DNA of 64,000 nt, taken from Halomicroarcula saliterrae (lineage in GTDB: Archaea; Halobacteriota; Halobacteria; Halobacteriales; Haloarculaceae). The stretch lies in the NCBI RefSeq assembly GCF_031624395.1, contig NZ_JAMQON010000009.1, positions 31,403-95,402 of the forward strand, in the 5' to 3' direction. A program made the position numbers and the translations under genes. This document shows, in pieces, positions 8,279 through 17,740 of this stretch; the stretch's first letter is position 1; every line of letters begins with the position of its first letter. The notes beneath the pieces are model-generated. The model searched no databases. It was not told the origin of the DNA and was given only the letters and a program-made list of their open reading frames with translations.

Positions 8279-8827
8279 TTATGAAGACGACTCTGTCTTT
8301 GGAAGCCAGGGTTCCATTCGCTGTACGAGTCCCAAGACAAAAATGAGTCCAAAGCCGAATACGTACAATACTATGGCTGTATCGGCGTAAAAATTCCCTG
8401 TTAGGTCAAATTCCGATATCAGCGTCGTGGCTTCGGTAACCAGTCCAATCATAAGGAACACGACGCTCGTGAAAATCGCACCCGATGCAAGATCCCGGAC
8501 ACCAGTCCGGTCGCGGAGAGTCGCTAATTCGACGGGACTCGCATCTTTGAGCCGACCACCATCAGTTACGATTGGGTCATATGTTAAGTCGTATAGAGCA
8601 AAATTTCCATAATCGTATCGCTTCAGAACATCAAGTTCAACCAGTTCATCGAGTCTGTCTTGAACTGTCTTTTTCGCTGGATCATCAGCAAGATGTTGCT
8701 GAATCATGTAGCGCGACCATGGTTTTGATTTAGGTGTTTCGTCCATGACCTGAACGATATCTGCATGCTGCACAGCCCACGCTTGGTCTGCGTCCAACTT
8801 GTCTTCAATCTCTTCTGGAATCGCCAT
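8279..8827 (-). CDS. Winged-helix protein with two C-terminal membrane helices
   Basis: I take ATG 8827 (MAIPEEIEDKLDADQAWAVQ) as the start because the preceding in-frame stretch lacks coding character; an upstream start at 8893 is possible. Residues 20-75 look like a PhiH1/MarR-type winged helix (RYMIQQHL, TVQDRLDELVELDVLKRY), followed by ALYDLTYDP. Two hydrophobic spans follow (ASGAIFTSVVFLMIGLV and ADTAIVLYVFGFGLIFVLGL). A membrane-tethered DNA-binding protein is the likely reading; haloarchaea have many of unknown role. Single gene. Confidence 0.6.
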   Translation of the reverse strand: MAIPEEIEDKLDADQAWAVQHADIVQVMDETPKSKPWSRYMIQQHLADDPAKKTVQDRLDELVELDVLKRYDYGNFALYDLTYDPIVTDGGRLKDASPVELATLRDRTGVRDLASGAIFTSVVFLMIGLVTEATTLISEFDLTGNFYADTAIVLYVFGFGLIFVLGLVQRMEPWLPKTESSS

Positions 8828-9019
8828 ATCCACCCCTTCTATATCAAGTGTAATAAATGGAATATTTGGTTTAGTCCATGAGGTTCGATACACGGACGAT
8901 AAGTGGGGTTATACGCGCGGTGAAATCGGTTTATTCGGGCGTGTAAGGCTTTATTCGGCCGAATAGCGGCTAAAACAGTAATATCCACTTTTGAGGGGTG
9001 ATGCACTCATTTAGCATGC

Positions 9020-9385
9020 ATGATAGCACACTTTACAACCGAACTGTTCACCGCATTCATTTACGGCGCTGCTGGTCTGGTTGGCGGTGGGATGCTATTT
9101 GAGAGTGGCAAGAGATATGTTAAGACTGCCGGCAGTACCCAATTCAAGGGGAAAGTGGAGGCGCTCCCATTCTTCGGTGGCATGGTCTGTTTTGGATGGG
9201 GACTTCAACAACTTGACCCGGTTGTCACCGATTTCGTATCCACTGTTGCCCCACTGACTCGGCTGGGGATAATGATTCTTGGTGCGATGGCGTTATTCAA
9301 TTATTCCGTGGACTACTTTACCTACACAGACCCGAAATCTATTGCTGTGTACGCTGTTGGTACGGGGTTGATTCTTATTGCGTGA
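9020..9385 (+). CDS. Small three-span membrane protein
   Basis: 121 residues, three hydrophobic stretches: TAFIYGAAGLVGGGMLF near the N-terminus, FFGGMVCFGWGLQQL in the middle and GIMILGAMALFNYSV, plus a hydrophobic C-terminal tail (AVYAVGTGLILIA). No cofactor or catalytic motif is visible. Upstream (8920-8985) the segment TTTATTCGG occurs twice in direct orientation, which could be a regulatory site. Function unknown. Confidence 0.6.
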   Translation: MIAHFTTELFTAFIYGAAGLVGGGMLFESGKRYVKTAGSTQFKGKVEALPFFGGMVCFGWGLQQLDPVVTDFVSTVAPLTRLGIMILGAMALFNYSVDYFTYTDPKSIAVYAVGTGLILIA

Positions 9386-9589
9386 TTGAGCATTTTATTC
9401 TTAAATTCACCATGAGACCAGCTAGGGTCTACGGTTCAACGAGGACGAGCCGTTCCACAATTTGGTCAAGACCCACAGTGAATGCCTGCCTGATGGCTGG
9501 GTGATACACCGCTAGCGAACGCGTCGCGTCCCGACCGTCGCTCGCAGACGCGTGCCGTCGACGACTCACTTTCCATGAGCGGCAAGTAA

Positions 9590-10179
9590 TGTTGTTGCTG
9601 GTTCTGGCGATTCTGTTGTGGTATGGTATCCAGCTCGGGACGCTGTATCTTGGCTGAACGGTCGCACAGTGGAGTGGGTGTTCACGACAGAATCGTTCCC
9701 GGTGCTGTCGCCAGGGCTTGTCTTTGCGATTATCTCGCATGACCTTCCGTACAATCTGAGCCATCTCCTCGGGAATGTTGTCTTCCTTGGCTGTTCGCCG
9801 GCGAGAGCGAGCAACACATGCGGGCCGTCAAGCTTCTGGCTTCTTCGTCACGACGGCGCTGGTGTCGGTGACGCTTAGCTCGGCGGGGAGAGAGCACGGC
9901 TAGGCGTGAGTCGTGTTGCACTCGCGTTCGCGGGCTTCTATGGGGCATATTGTTCTCACGTATCGAGACGTCTTGGAACTGGACACGACCGACTCTGCGT
10001 GGCGTGAGCCAGCGACGCTACGAACGGCGTGGTATGCGGTCATGGTGGCGGTCCCACTGGCTATCACCGTGTACTCCATCGGGCAAGCGGTTGGGATTCT
10101 GGCAGTAGGGCGGACGGCCGTACTTGGGCATCTCACCGGTCTGGTGGTCGGTGTCGGGTATGCGGTGGGGCGGGAGTGA
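9590..10179 (+). pseudogene. Rhomboid-family intramembrane protease, decayed
   Basis: Pieces of a haloarchaeal rhomboid are spread over all three frames: LLLVLAILLWYGIQLGTLYL (about 9593-9653), FPVLSPGLVFAIISHD with NLSHLLGNVVFLG (about 9690-9790), a gap with several indels, then FAGFYGAY (about 9925-9950) and an open C-terminal part from 9913 ending ILAVGRTAVLGHLTGLVVGV and GRE at 10179. The active-site region reads GVSRVALAF where the family has GxSG, so the serine loop is altered too. At least three frame changes are needed to restore the protein. Confidence 0.7.
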
Positions 10180-10198
10180 GTTCGTATGGAGTCAAATT

Positions 10199-10241
10199 GT
10201 TAACCAACGCTGGCGATACTATAGCTAGTCTGTTGGTTAAC
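10199..10241. repeat. Long-spaced inverted repeat, copy 2 of 4
   Basis: GTTAACCAAC (10199-10208) and its reverse complement GTTGGTTAAC (10232-10241); overall length 43 nt as in copy 1. It lies in the gap between the rhomboid remnant and the 3' end of a regulator gene on the other strand, so it is not a promoter of either. Confidence 0.85.
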
Positions 10242-10332
10242 CCGATACAGCCTGTTGTCCTTGATGTATGAGGTGGTACGTCGCGCCATCATGACATAGT
10301 CACAGATGTTATCAATCCAACTCGAATGTATT

Positions 10333-11400
10333 CTATCTAGCCAATTCGACCGCCGTCTCAGTGAGTCGGTAGCGTTGAGCAGGAGCTCGAAAAACAATCC
10401 GTCCGTAGTCTCCATCCGGGTCAACGCCCTGACTGTCCTCAATCGCATCGACAGCTCTATTCAGTTTCGATAGACGGTCTCCGTCCCTCAGATACGTCTC
10501 GACATCACTCCGTGGAATATCGAATTCGTCCGAAAGAATAGAGCGAATTGTTTCACCGGACCCATCTGACATAATCACTCGATCTCCCGACTGGAACTCA
10601 TCAACCGAAACAATTGGCTCATCAAGATACGTCACCATGTCATCGATCAGGTTTTCGAGCTCCTCTTCGACCGTCTCCTCAACCTCGCCATTGATGATCT
10701 CTTGTCGTCGCTCGCTAATCGCATAGGTTGACGGGCCTGGGGGCTCGATTGCTTCGAGAAGATTACTATCCACGAGATGCTGAATAACGGTGCCTGGTGA
10801 GTGGTCAAACCCAATGCGCTCAGTAATCTCTTGTCGCGTAACGCCCTCGTGGTCAGGGCCAATACCCGCTTCAGTCAGGGTTGTGAGAATGGCAATCTGA
10901 TCAGTGACTGTTTCACTGTTGCCCGTGTTCTCGATATACTCACGCAGCGGGTCGATGCCACTGGTCGACCCACTCGCCTCCCGATCCGGACGGGGGGCAG
11001 AGGCGTACTTCTCGATCTGTGGTGTCGTCTCCAACATCGAATACATATCTTGTAGCGTTGGTTCAGCACCGAGCAGATCAGCGTCTTCCAGCAACTGTCG
11101 TCCAGCCGCTGTCAGCCCATAGAACTGCCACGGGAGATCGCGCTGTCGCTTGTCCTCCGGCAACGTGACTTCCTCGACGATGTCCGCCTCGATGAGCCGT
11201 TCCAGATGTTCCCGAATCGTGCTCTGGCTTTTGCCAGGATTCACGTAGTCCAGCTCTTTGAGCGTCGGCAGCTGCTCAGGATGGGACAGGATGTTCTGGA
11301 TCAGGACGAATCTAGTTTCCTGTGTGATGAGATTCAGTTGCTCTCGTCGGTCGGTGGACTCATTGTGGGCGTCTGGCTGTTTTTTTAGGCCGTTGGACAT
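10333..11400 (-). CDS. Multi-winged-helix transcriptional regulator (locus 1)
   Basis: I place the start at ATG 11400 (MSNGLKKQPDAHNE), since the upstream part of the frame is not protein-like; length 355 residues. Residues 20-110 form a winged helix (LNLITQETRFVLIQNILSHP, SQSTIREHLERLIEADIVEE, WQFYGLTAAGRQLLED). A second winged helix follows at about 170-240 (GVTRQEITERIGFDHSPGTV, IQHLVDSNLLEAI) and further predicted helices run to the C-terminus. It is divergent from a deoxyribosyltransferase-like gene 286 nt away, with two operator-like palindromes between them. The same pairing recurs at 43 kb and, with a different regulator, at 29 kb. Confidence 0.8.
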   Translation of the reverse strand: MSNGLKKQPDAHNESTDRREQLNLITQETRFVLIQNILSHPEQLPTLKELDYVNPGKSQSTIREHLERLIEADIVEEVTLPEDKRQRDLPWQFYGLTAAGRQLLEDADLLGAEPTLQDMYSMLETTPQIEKYASAPRPDREASGSTSGIDPLREYIENTGNSETVTDQIAILTTLTEAGIGPDHEGVTRQEITERIGFDHSPGTVIQHLVDSNLLEAIEPPGPSTYAISERRQEIINGEVEETVEEELENLIDDMVTYLDEPIVSVDEFQSGDRVIMSDGSGETIRSILSDEFDIPRSDVETYLRDGDRLSKLNRAVDAIEDSQGVDPDGDYGRIVFRAPAQRYRLTETAVELAR

Positions 11401-11623
11401 AGGGTGCGTAGCGACTACGGCGGGTTGCCCCACCGTAGGTTTGTTTTGATTAGTCCAGGGTCGTGCCTTGGCAGGGGCCCGTTCCGGACTGGCGCTTCTA
11501 CCACGTAGCTCTGCTTTACCACCTCCGGGCTGGTGAGTCGTCGAAGGGTGGTGAAGCGAGGCTGTTGTAACGTCGTCTGTGTACCAGTGTACCACTGCAA
11601 CGCGAATAAACGTTTTGGCTGCA

Positions 11624-11649
11624 ACCAAAATGGTCAAAACCAATTTGGT
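11624..11649. promoter_or_regulatory. Tandem operator-like palindromes of locus 1
   Basis: Two 11-bp near-palindromes, ACCAAAATGGT (11624-11634) and ACCAATTTGGT (11639-11649), start 15 bp apart. They sit directly upstream of the BRE/TATA of the plus-strand gene at 11687. The stretch 11638-11657 (AACCAATTTGGTCGAAACCG) matches the corresponding site of locus 3 (43488-43507) at 15 of 20 positions, and both belong to the same kind of gene pair. Confidence 0.6.
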
Positions 11650-11657
11650 CGAAACCG

Positions 11658-11666
11658 TTTTAAATA
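11658..11666 (+). promoter_or_regulatory. TATA box of the 11687 gene
   Basis: TTTTAAATA, preceded by CGAAACC (BRE-like), is centred about 25 bp before ATG 11687. That places the transcription start at or next to the ATG, so the mRNA is probably leaderless. Confidence 0.6.
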
Positions 11667-11686
11667 GGGGCGACTAATACTGCATA

Positions 11687-12277
11687 ATGTCAGGTTCCTC
11701 CTCTGATCCAGAGGACGATGATACGCTCCTGTCGCGGGCCCGCCGTCAGTATCCTGGATCTCTCCGTCCGAGAGACTACGAAGCGCTCACACACTACAAG
11801 GCTGACTGGGCCAGTCTTGCGGCGGGGGCAGACCACAGATTCTTCATTCTGGGAAGTTTTGCGGACGGAGACAGAGCGCGCCTCACATCGCTCAAAGCCT
11901 ATATCAATGGGGAGTTGGGGCCGAACTACGTCGCCTACACGATGGATGATTTCATCGCGGACGTGGACGCGACGCTCAATGCTATCCTGAAGTTCCAGTT
12001 GCTTGCTGCGGACTCACATCATATTCTGGCGGTCTGTGAACACGACCATGGCGGGCAACTTATCGAACACGGCCTGCTCATCGGACGCCGTTCGTATCTC
12101 GACAAGACGCAATTGCTCAAACGGGAATACGAGGACGACGTGGAGAAAGACATCTACAGCTGGATGCAAGCGTTCGGAGTGTTCGAAATCGTCGAGTATC
12201 ATGATCGGCTTCACGAGTGGGAGACAATCGAGGAGTACGAGCAACTGTACGAAGACCTCGTTCAGGGTCTGATCTGA
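11687..12277 (+). CDS. Nucleoside-deoxyribosyltransferase-like Rossmannoid protein (locus 1)
   Basis: 196 residues. After a polar N-terminus (about 45 residues) come HRFFILGSFADGDRARL (strand 1 and Gly-Ser loop), YVAYTMDDFI (strand 2 with Asp), KFQLLAADSHHILAVCEHDH (helix and strand 3) and GGQLIEHGLLIG, where Glu in a G-x4-E-x-G setting matches the catalytic Glu region of 2'-deoxyribosyltransferases. Same architecture as the proteins at 43581 and, more distantly, 28645. Family relatives cleave or sense nucleoside N-glycosidic bonds or NAD-like ligands; no ligand can be named here. Divergent from a winged-helix regulator. Confidence 0.65.
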   Translation: MSGSSSDPEDDDTLLSRARRQYPGSLRPRDYEALTHYKADWASLAAGADHRFFILGSFADGDRARLTSLKAYINGELGPNYVAYTMDDFIADVDATLNAILKFQLLAADSHHILAVCEHDHGGQLIEHGLLIGRRSYLDKTQLLKREYEDDVEKDIYSWMQAFGVFEIVEYHDRLHEWETIEEYEQLYEDLVQGLI

Positions 12278-12746
12278 GGGTAGTCTCGTTGCGATAGGTA
12301 CGGGCACAGCGATGGCTCTCAGTAGTTCGACGACGGGAGAAGGGTTTGGAGATTCAGACTGGATTTCAGCCCGCTGACGACCTTTTCGCTCCACTTGGCC
12401 GCTGTTTCTGTTACGCTGTACTCCTCGTCAATCAGTTCGAATATTTTGTGTGCCATTTGCTTAATCGTGAATAGTAGTATCTCCTCCATGCCGCCCGTCA
12501 CCACAACTGTGCTGAGTTTCAACAGTACTCTGCCCGCCGACTGGGCGTACTGCCCAATCCCTTCCAGGGGGTTGCACCCTGCTGTTTCCCAACGGCAGTA
12601 AGTTGGTTTACCGGTGCGACAATCGTCCTATTATACTCTGGCTCAAAAATGTATCCACGCTACTGGATAATTACTGACGGGTATCTTAGTTTGCAGACAG
12701 AGGTACATCGGGACAACCCTTGGTCGTGTAGTTTGGTCGCCGCAGT
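12278..12746. other. Intergenic with one doubtful small frame
   Basis: A minus-strand frame 12319-12456 could encode MAHKIFELIDEEYSVTETAA plus 25 residues, but nothing supports it beyond being open. The region is otherwise unremarkable; 12303-12345 resembles the non-coding stretch at 4411-4450. Confidence 0.35.
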
Positions 12747-13472
12747 TCAGAGGTCTGCTTCAGAAAAAATCAGAGTCGTACTGTTCGCCTCAAGCCACTC
12801 TGAATGCTGTTTGTACTCGGCTTCGTACTCGCCGACAATCCGCCAAAACTCCTGTGTGTGATTGGCTTCGATCAGGTGGGCAAGTTCGTGGATGACCACG
12901 TAGTCGATGATCTCTGGCGGCGCCATGACCAAGCGCCAGTTGAGACTGAGCGTGCCCGTCGTCGAGCAACTGCCCCAGAGCGTTCGCTGATTGCGGAGCT
13001 GAATCTGCTTGTACTCAACACCCATTTCGTCAGCGTAGTGGTCGACACGGTCGGCCAGATGCTCCCGGGCATGCGTCCGGTAGAAGTTTTCCAGCACCTG
13101 CTTCAGCGACGACTGGGTAACGGCACTTTGCCGGAGCCGAATCTCTCCGTCGACGGCGTCATGACGGACCCCTGGCTCAACGACGACCGTGTGGTCCTCA
13201 CCAAGATATGGAAACGTCGCACCCGGTTCGAAGGCCCGGTCAGGGGCCTGTTGTCGGTGCCGGTCGTACTTCGACTTCTTTTCGAGCACCCACATCGCGT
13301 TCTCACGCAACAGTTCATCCGGGTCCTCCTCCGAGTCCTCGGGAAGGGTCACCTGAACACCGCGGATGTCGACGTCGATTCGGGGCTCTGCAGCGTCGGC
13401 ACTCCGGCGAATTTCGTACTCTACAGACTTCCCTGCCAGTGATGTCTCACGTTTCGCGTCCGCTTCAGACAT
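12747..13472 (-). CDS. M48/YgjP-type metallopeptidase of the type I RM operon
   Basis: 241 residues from ATG 13472. The C-terminal half has the zincin signature HELAHLIEANHTQEFW (two His and Glu, with a third His before Trp), preceded by RTLWGSCSTTGTLSLNWRL, the hallmark of the YgjP/WLM-like family. It starts inside hsdR, overlapping its last 8 nt, so it is the fourth gene of the hsdMSR operon. YgjP-type peptidases are often found next to type I restriction genes, where proteolytic control of the restriction subunit has been suggested but is not shown here. Confidence 0.87.
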   Translation of the reverse strand: MSEADAKRETSLAGKSVEYEIRRSADAAEPRIDVDIRGVQVTLPEDSEEDPDELLRENAMWVLEKKSKYDRHRQQAPDRAFEPGATFPYLGEDHTVVVEPGVRHDAVDGEIRLRQSAVTQSSLKQVLENFYRTHAREHLADRVDHYADEMGVEYKQIQLRNQRTLWGSCSTTGTLSLNWRLVMAPPEIIDYVVIHELAHLIEANHTQEFWRIVGEYEAEYKQHSEWLEANSTTLIFSEADL

Positions 13473-16443
13473 AGTTCTCGATGAGGTACCCACGGACCGA
13501 GTCGACGAGGGCGTCATCCTTCGCTAGCTCGGGGCGCTTGTGATCCTTCAGCAGTACATCGAGTAGGAGCTTGTGGATTTCCTGGACTGTCGTCTGGTTG
13601 CGCTCCCAGCCCGGGTACTCGTGGTCGACGCGGTCTTCGAACTCTTCGACGATATCCTCGACAATCGCTTCGGCTTGCTCGTCGTCGACTGCGTCGTCCA
13701 GCTCCTCGGTCAGGTGAGTGCGAATAGCGAACTCCGCTTGCTCCCGGCTCTCGTCACCGGCCTGCTCGTCGACGTCGAGTACCTCTCTTTCGACTGCTTT
13801 GAGCGCCTCGACGGCTTCCGGGTCGGTCCGGTCGCCTTGCTCCCACTCCTCGACGATGGCGTTGACGCGCTCACTCAGGCGCTGATAGCGGGGGTTCTGT
13901 CCCGTCCGTGGCTGGAGATGGTCGCGAGTCGCGTGGGCGACACTGGTCGCGGCGGTCGCAGGTTCGCCCATGTCCTCGACTGCCTCCAGGTGTTCGGTCC
14001 CGATTTCGTAGACGGGGAAGTCCCGCTTGATTTCGCCGACGTCGACGTGCTCTTCGATTATCTCCTTGGTCTTCTCCCGCATCGCGTCCTCTGGGCGGTC
14101 CTTGCGGTTGTGTTCCCGCTGGACGGCGGTGTAGACGCGAGCGAGCCACGTGTACTCGTCCTGAATCCCCTCCTCGACGAGCCTGCCGTCGGGGGAGACA
14201 GATTCATAGAGGTTCTGTAGCCGGCGGAACCCCTGCTTGAAGTCGCCCTTCTCCGGGTGCGTGCTAACACGAGCGAGACACTGGTCGATTGTCTCCTGGG
14301 TGTCGTCCTTGGGGATGTCGTCGAAGATGTCCAGGACAAATTCGAGTTGCTCCTCCAGCTCGTCGAAGAGTTCCGCCTTGTCGCGAGCGGCGTAGGCCTG
14401 CGTCTCCGCGTCGTAGTCGAGCGCCTCTTCGATGTTCTCGAAGACGCCCTGGAAGTCGACAATCTCGCCGTTCTCCTTCCCCTCAGCCACCCGGTTGGTC
14501 CGGGCGATAGCCTGCATGAGGTTGTGGTTCTTCAGGTTGCGGTCGAGATACATCGTCTTCAGGACCGGCGCGTCGAAGCCCGTCAGCAGCATATTGTGGA
14601 CGATGAGGAGCTTCGGGTCGTCTTCCTCTTTGAACCGCTTGACAATCTGGTCGCGCTCGTCGTTGTCGGTGTGGAACTGCTGGACGAGGTCTTTGTCGTC
14701 GCTCGTCGCCGTGTAGAGTACCTCTATTTCGTCCTCGCCGCGGCGCTCGATGAGGCGCTCGCCGTACATCGCTGCGGATTCACGGCTCGGTGTCACGACC
14801 ATCCCTTTCCAGCCGTTTTTTTCGACCCCATCGTAGTGGCCGTCGATCTCCTCGACGATACGCTCGACGCGGGGTTCGAGCTCGGCTAAGTCCCGACTGG
14901 TGACGTTATCCTTGATGAACTTTCGCTTCTCGTCGGTCGTGAGACCAGCGAACTGCTGCTCGAACTCCTCGTCGAGGCCCGCTTCGTCGACGTTCCACTC
15001 CATCTGATGCCGGAGCGTGAAGAACACGGGCAGAATCAGGCCGTCATCGATTCCCTGCTTGACCGAGTAGCGGTGTAGATACTGCTCGCCCTCGGGGGAG
15101 AACTCCCGGAAGGTGTTCTTGTCGTCCTCGTCCTCGCCCTCTCGGACAGGGGTGCCGGTGAAACCGAAGTGGAAGTTCTTCGGGATGGCGGCCTTGAGCC
15201 GGCTCCCGAGGTCCTTCTCCATGAAGCGGTGGGCCTCGTCGGTCAGCACGACCACCTCGTCGTTGCCCTGCGTGTTTGGCTCCACGTCCTGAAACTTCTG
15301 GATGGTCGTGAGTACGACCCCGCTCTGGCCTTGCTCGATGAGTTCCTGCAGGTGGTCGATGCTCTCGGCGACGACGGACTGCTCGAAGCCGATATTCGAG
15401 AGCGTGTCCCGCATCTGGCTAGCGAGCTTGTCCGTGTCGACGATGATGAACACCTGCGGCGTGCTCAGCGCGCCCCGAGAGAGCAGGTTCTCGGCGGCGT
15501 AGAGCATGGTGAAGGACTTTCCCGACCCCTGGGTGTGCCAGACGAGCCCGCGGTCGAGTTTGCCCTCCTCGGGTTCAGAACTGGGTTCCCCTTCCTCGAC
15601 GCGGTCGAGGACTTCGTTGACCGCGTAGTACTGCATGTACCGCGGGATAATCTTCGCGTCGCCGCCGGCCCGGCGCTCGTAGAACACGAAATTCTTCAGG
15701 ATATCCAGCACCGTCTCGGGGTTGCACAGCGCCTGAATGGCCTGCTTGTTACTGTTCTCGTCAGCGTACTCCGGCGGGGCGTCGGCCCACTTCATATAGA
15801 ATTGCGTGGGCGCACCGACGCCACCGTAGCGCAGCTCCGTCGAGTCGGCGGCGACGTTGAACAGCCCTGAAACGAACAGCCGGGGGATATCGTCCTCGTA
15901 GGCGTGGAGGTCGCTGATAGCGTCGTAGTAGTCGTTGTCCTGGGCGAGGCTCTTCAGCTCCATCGTCACCAGCGGGATGCCGTTGACGAACAGGGTGATA
16001 TCGGGTCGGATGGTCGTCCCGCCACGCGAGACGGAGAACTGATTGACCGCGTGGAAGCGGTTGGTCTCCGGTATCTCGTGGTCAATCAAGTCGACGTAGA
16101 CAGTGTCTTTCGAGCCGTCGTCACGCTGGACGGAGAGCGTCTTGCCCTTGGTGAGCAGTTTGTGGAACGCCTGATTCCCGTCCATCAGGTTCTCGGTGTC
16201 GAGGTCGCGCTTCAGCGAGGAGATGAACTTCCCGACGTTGTCCTCGGTCACGTCGTCGTTGAGCCTGATTACCTGCTCTTCGAGCAGGTCCCAGTAGATT
16301 ACCTCGTTACTCCGGCGCTCGTAGGCGTCGTCCAGCGTGTTCGCACCCCAGTCGCCACCTTGTCCGTGTGTCTCCCATCCGAGGCCATCGAGCCACGAGA
16401 GAAATGAGCGCTCGACGCCACCCTCGGACGGGGTACTAACCAT
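13465..16443 (-). CDS. hsdR: Type I restriction enzyme R subunit (HsdR)
   Basis: 992 residues. The N-terminal endonuclease core is at about residues 165-190 (RPDITLFVNG then VTMELKS, the D...E-x-K triad). The SF2 motor follows: Walker A GSGKSFTMLY near 310, VLTTIQKFQ, the DEAHR box near 400, GFTGTP, and motif VI-like QAIARTNR near 640. The C-terminal helical part is very acidic and would contact the methylase. HsdR translocates DNA in an ATP-dependent way and cuts unmodified DNA away from the recognition site. It begins in the last 8 nt of hsdS and looks intact. Confidence 0.97.
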   Translation of the reverse strand: MVSTPSEGGVERSFLSWLDGLGWETHGQGGDWGANTLDDAYERRSNEVIYWDLLEEQVIRLNDDVTEDNVGKFISSLKRDLDTENLMDGNQAFHKLLTKGKTLSVQRDDGSKDTVYVDLIDHEIPETNRFHAVNQFSVSRGGTTIRPDITLFVNGIPLVTMELKSLAQDNDYYDAISDLHAYEDDIPRLFVSGLFNVAADSTELRYGGVGAPTQFYMKWADAPPEYADENSNKQAIQALCNPETVLDILKNFVFYERRAGGDAKIIPRYMQYYAVNEVLDRVEEGEPSSEPEEGKLDRGLVWHTQGSGKSFTMLYAAENLLSRGALSTPQVFIIVDTDKLASQMRDTLSNIGFEQSVVAESIDHLQELIEQGQSGVVLTTIQKFQDVEPNTQGNDEVVVLTDEAHRFMEKDLGSRLKAAIPKNFHFGFTGTPVREGEDEDDKNTFREFSPEGEQYLHRYSVKQGIDDGLILPVFFTLRHQMEWNVDEAGLDEEFEQQFAGLTTDEKRKFIKDNVTSRDLAELEPRVERIVEEIDGHYDGVEKNGWKGMVVTPSRESAAMYGERLIERRGEDEIEVLYTATSDDKDLVQQFHTDNDERDQIVKRFKEEDDPKLLIVHNMLLTGFDAPVLKTMYLDRNLKNHNLMQAIARTNRVAEGKENGEIVDFQGVFENIEEALDYDAETQAYAARDKAELFDELEEQLEFVLDIFDDIPKDDTQETIDQCLARVSTHPEKGDFKQGFRRLQNLYESVSPDGRLVEEGIQDEYTWLARVYTAVQREHNRKDRPEDAMREKTKEIIEEHVDVGEIKRDFPVYEIGTEHLEAVEDMGEPATAATSVAHATRDHLQPRTGQNPRYQRLSERVNAIVEEWEQGDRTDPEAVEALKAVEREVLDVDEQAGDESREQAEFAIRTHLTEELDDAVDDEQAEAIVEDIVEEFEDRVDHEYPGWERNQTTVQEIHKLLLDVLLKDHKRPELAKDDALVDSVRGYLIENYV

Positions 16444-17740
16444 GCTGCATGATATGTTCGGGCACCTCTATGTTAGTGTCGGTCGTTCGGACTTTGCCAG
16501 AGAGGAGGTCTTGCATTAGACCCTGTTTGAGGCGTTTTAATCGGTTCTTTTGGTTGATTTCATTCTGGAGGGCATCATCTATCTCGGAAAGATGGGACAC
16601 GACCGCCTCTTGCTTCTTTGAGTCTATTTTTGGAACAAGAATTCTCTCTATAATATCTTTTGTTAGATGAATCTGAACTGCTCCTCCTTGAGATAATGAA
16701 TATAAATCGCTCATTCGGTAATCGAGATAATAATAGAGATATTCACGTCCCATGGAGGTTTTTGGGTCAAGATTATAGATATGTTGATTAAGAAGTGCTT
16801 TTTCACCATGGTAGATGTGGACTCCAATTGAGGATTTCATTCCTGCCCAAGAAAAGAGCAGGTCTCCATCTTCGATTACTCGCTTCTCATCATAGTCACC
16901 GTCGTACTGCCAATATGCCTCTTTTTCGCCCGTGAGGTTACTAATACGAACGATTTTCAGACCTTCCTCAGATAGGTTGTCAGTTTTCCATGCTTTTCCA
17001 GGCTTAAAGTTAACTAGATTTGAGAGTTCTACCATATCCACAGAGTCTGGATTTTCTTCACGGCGGATTGTATCATAATCCTCGAAATAATGTTGTGATA
17101 CTGCCGATTTAACACGCTTAGTCTGCTCGATAATTTCATCCGTCTTCTCAATCGCCCGATCAACCGCGTAGAGTACGGTAGCAATTCTGCGTTGTTCTTT
17201 AATCGGGGGGACCGGAAGGTCAAGATGCTGAAGGTCGCTCTTTGTTACAGATTTAAATGTACTTCCTGTAGCAAGCCGTGAGAGCCATCCTCTGCGTTCT
17301 GCAAGGTGGTAAAATAGATACAGTCCATTTATATCCTCGGGTCGGAATGCCGCAAGTCCTCGCCCGATACAACAATGCTGGTCAGCAATATTCAAGTCTC
17401 CGACGGGCGCTCTAATACTCATTAGCACATCATTCGTCTTAGCTTCCTTCCGTGGGTCAGAACACCATGTATCTGCCACTGGATGGAAATGACCGAACTC
17501 CGAGTTACCTTGGAAGAATGGCAGACCTTCACCATCCTCGTTGTAGGTTGATGACGGGGGTGAGTTTCCAGGAATGATTTCGGTAGATTCCGAAAGCGGG
17601 TGAATGTCCCATTCTGCCGGTATTTTTCCTAGACCAAACAATTCTCTCTCTTCATCTGGTTTTTCGATTTCAACAATACCGCCTTCATCTTCAACTTGGT
17701 CTGTGTCAGCAAAGTCATCCAACGTAGCATCCTCACTCAT
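16436..17740 (-). CDS. hsdS: Type I restriction specificity subunit (HsdS)
   Basis: 434 residues with two target-recognition domains, each followed by a conserved helix. TRD1 ends at LDLPVPPIKEQRRIATVL with the helix AVDRAIEKTDEIIEQTK. TRD2 ends at VPKIDSKKQEAVVSHLSEID with the helix RLKRLKQGLMQDLLSGKVRT. The two half-sites set the bipartite DNA sequence read by the complex. Base use is clearly more AT-rich than hsdM and hsdR, as expected if the TRDs were exchanged from elsewhere. It overlaps hsdM and hsdR by 8 nt each. Confidence 0.96.
   Translation of the reverse strand: MSEDATLDDFADTDQVEDEGGIVEIEKPDEERELFGLGKIPAEWDIHPLSESTEIIPGNSPPSSTYNEDGEGLPFFQGNSEFGHFHPVADTWCSDPRKEAKTNDVLMSIRAPVGDLNIADQHCCIGRGLAAFRPEDINGLYLFYHLAERRGWLSRLATGSTFKSVTKSDLQHLDLPVPPIKEQRRIATVLYAVDRAIEKTDEIIEQTKRVKSAVSQHYFEDYDTIRREENPDSVDMVELSNLVNFKPGKAWKTDNLSEEGLKIVRISNLTGEKEAYWQYDGDYDEKRVIEDGDLLFSWAGMKSSIGVHIYHGEKALLNQHIYNLDPKTSMGREYLYYYLDYRMSDLYSLSQGGAVQIHLTKDIIERILVPKIDSKKQEAVVSHLSEIDDALQNEINQKNRLKRLKQGLMQDLLSGKVRTTDTNIEVPEHIMQHG

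Noticed and set aside
8880..8895. AGGTTCGATACACG as a tRNA T loop
   Set aside because: No flanking T stem or acceptor stem; it is within the leader of the 8279 gene.
12649..12861. Plus-strand frame with aromatic N-terminus
   Set aside because: Its second half is antisense to the peptidase gene and it lacks coding character.
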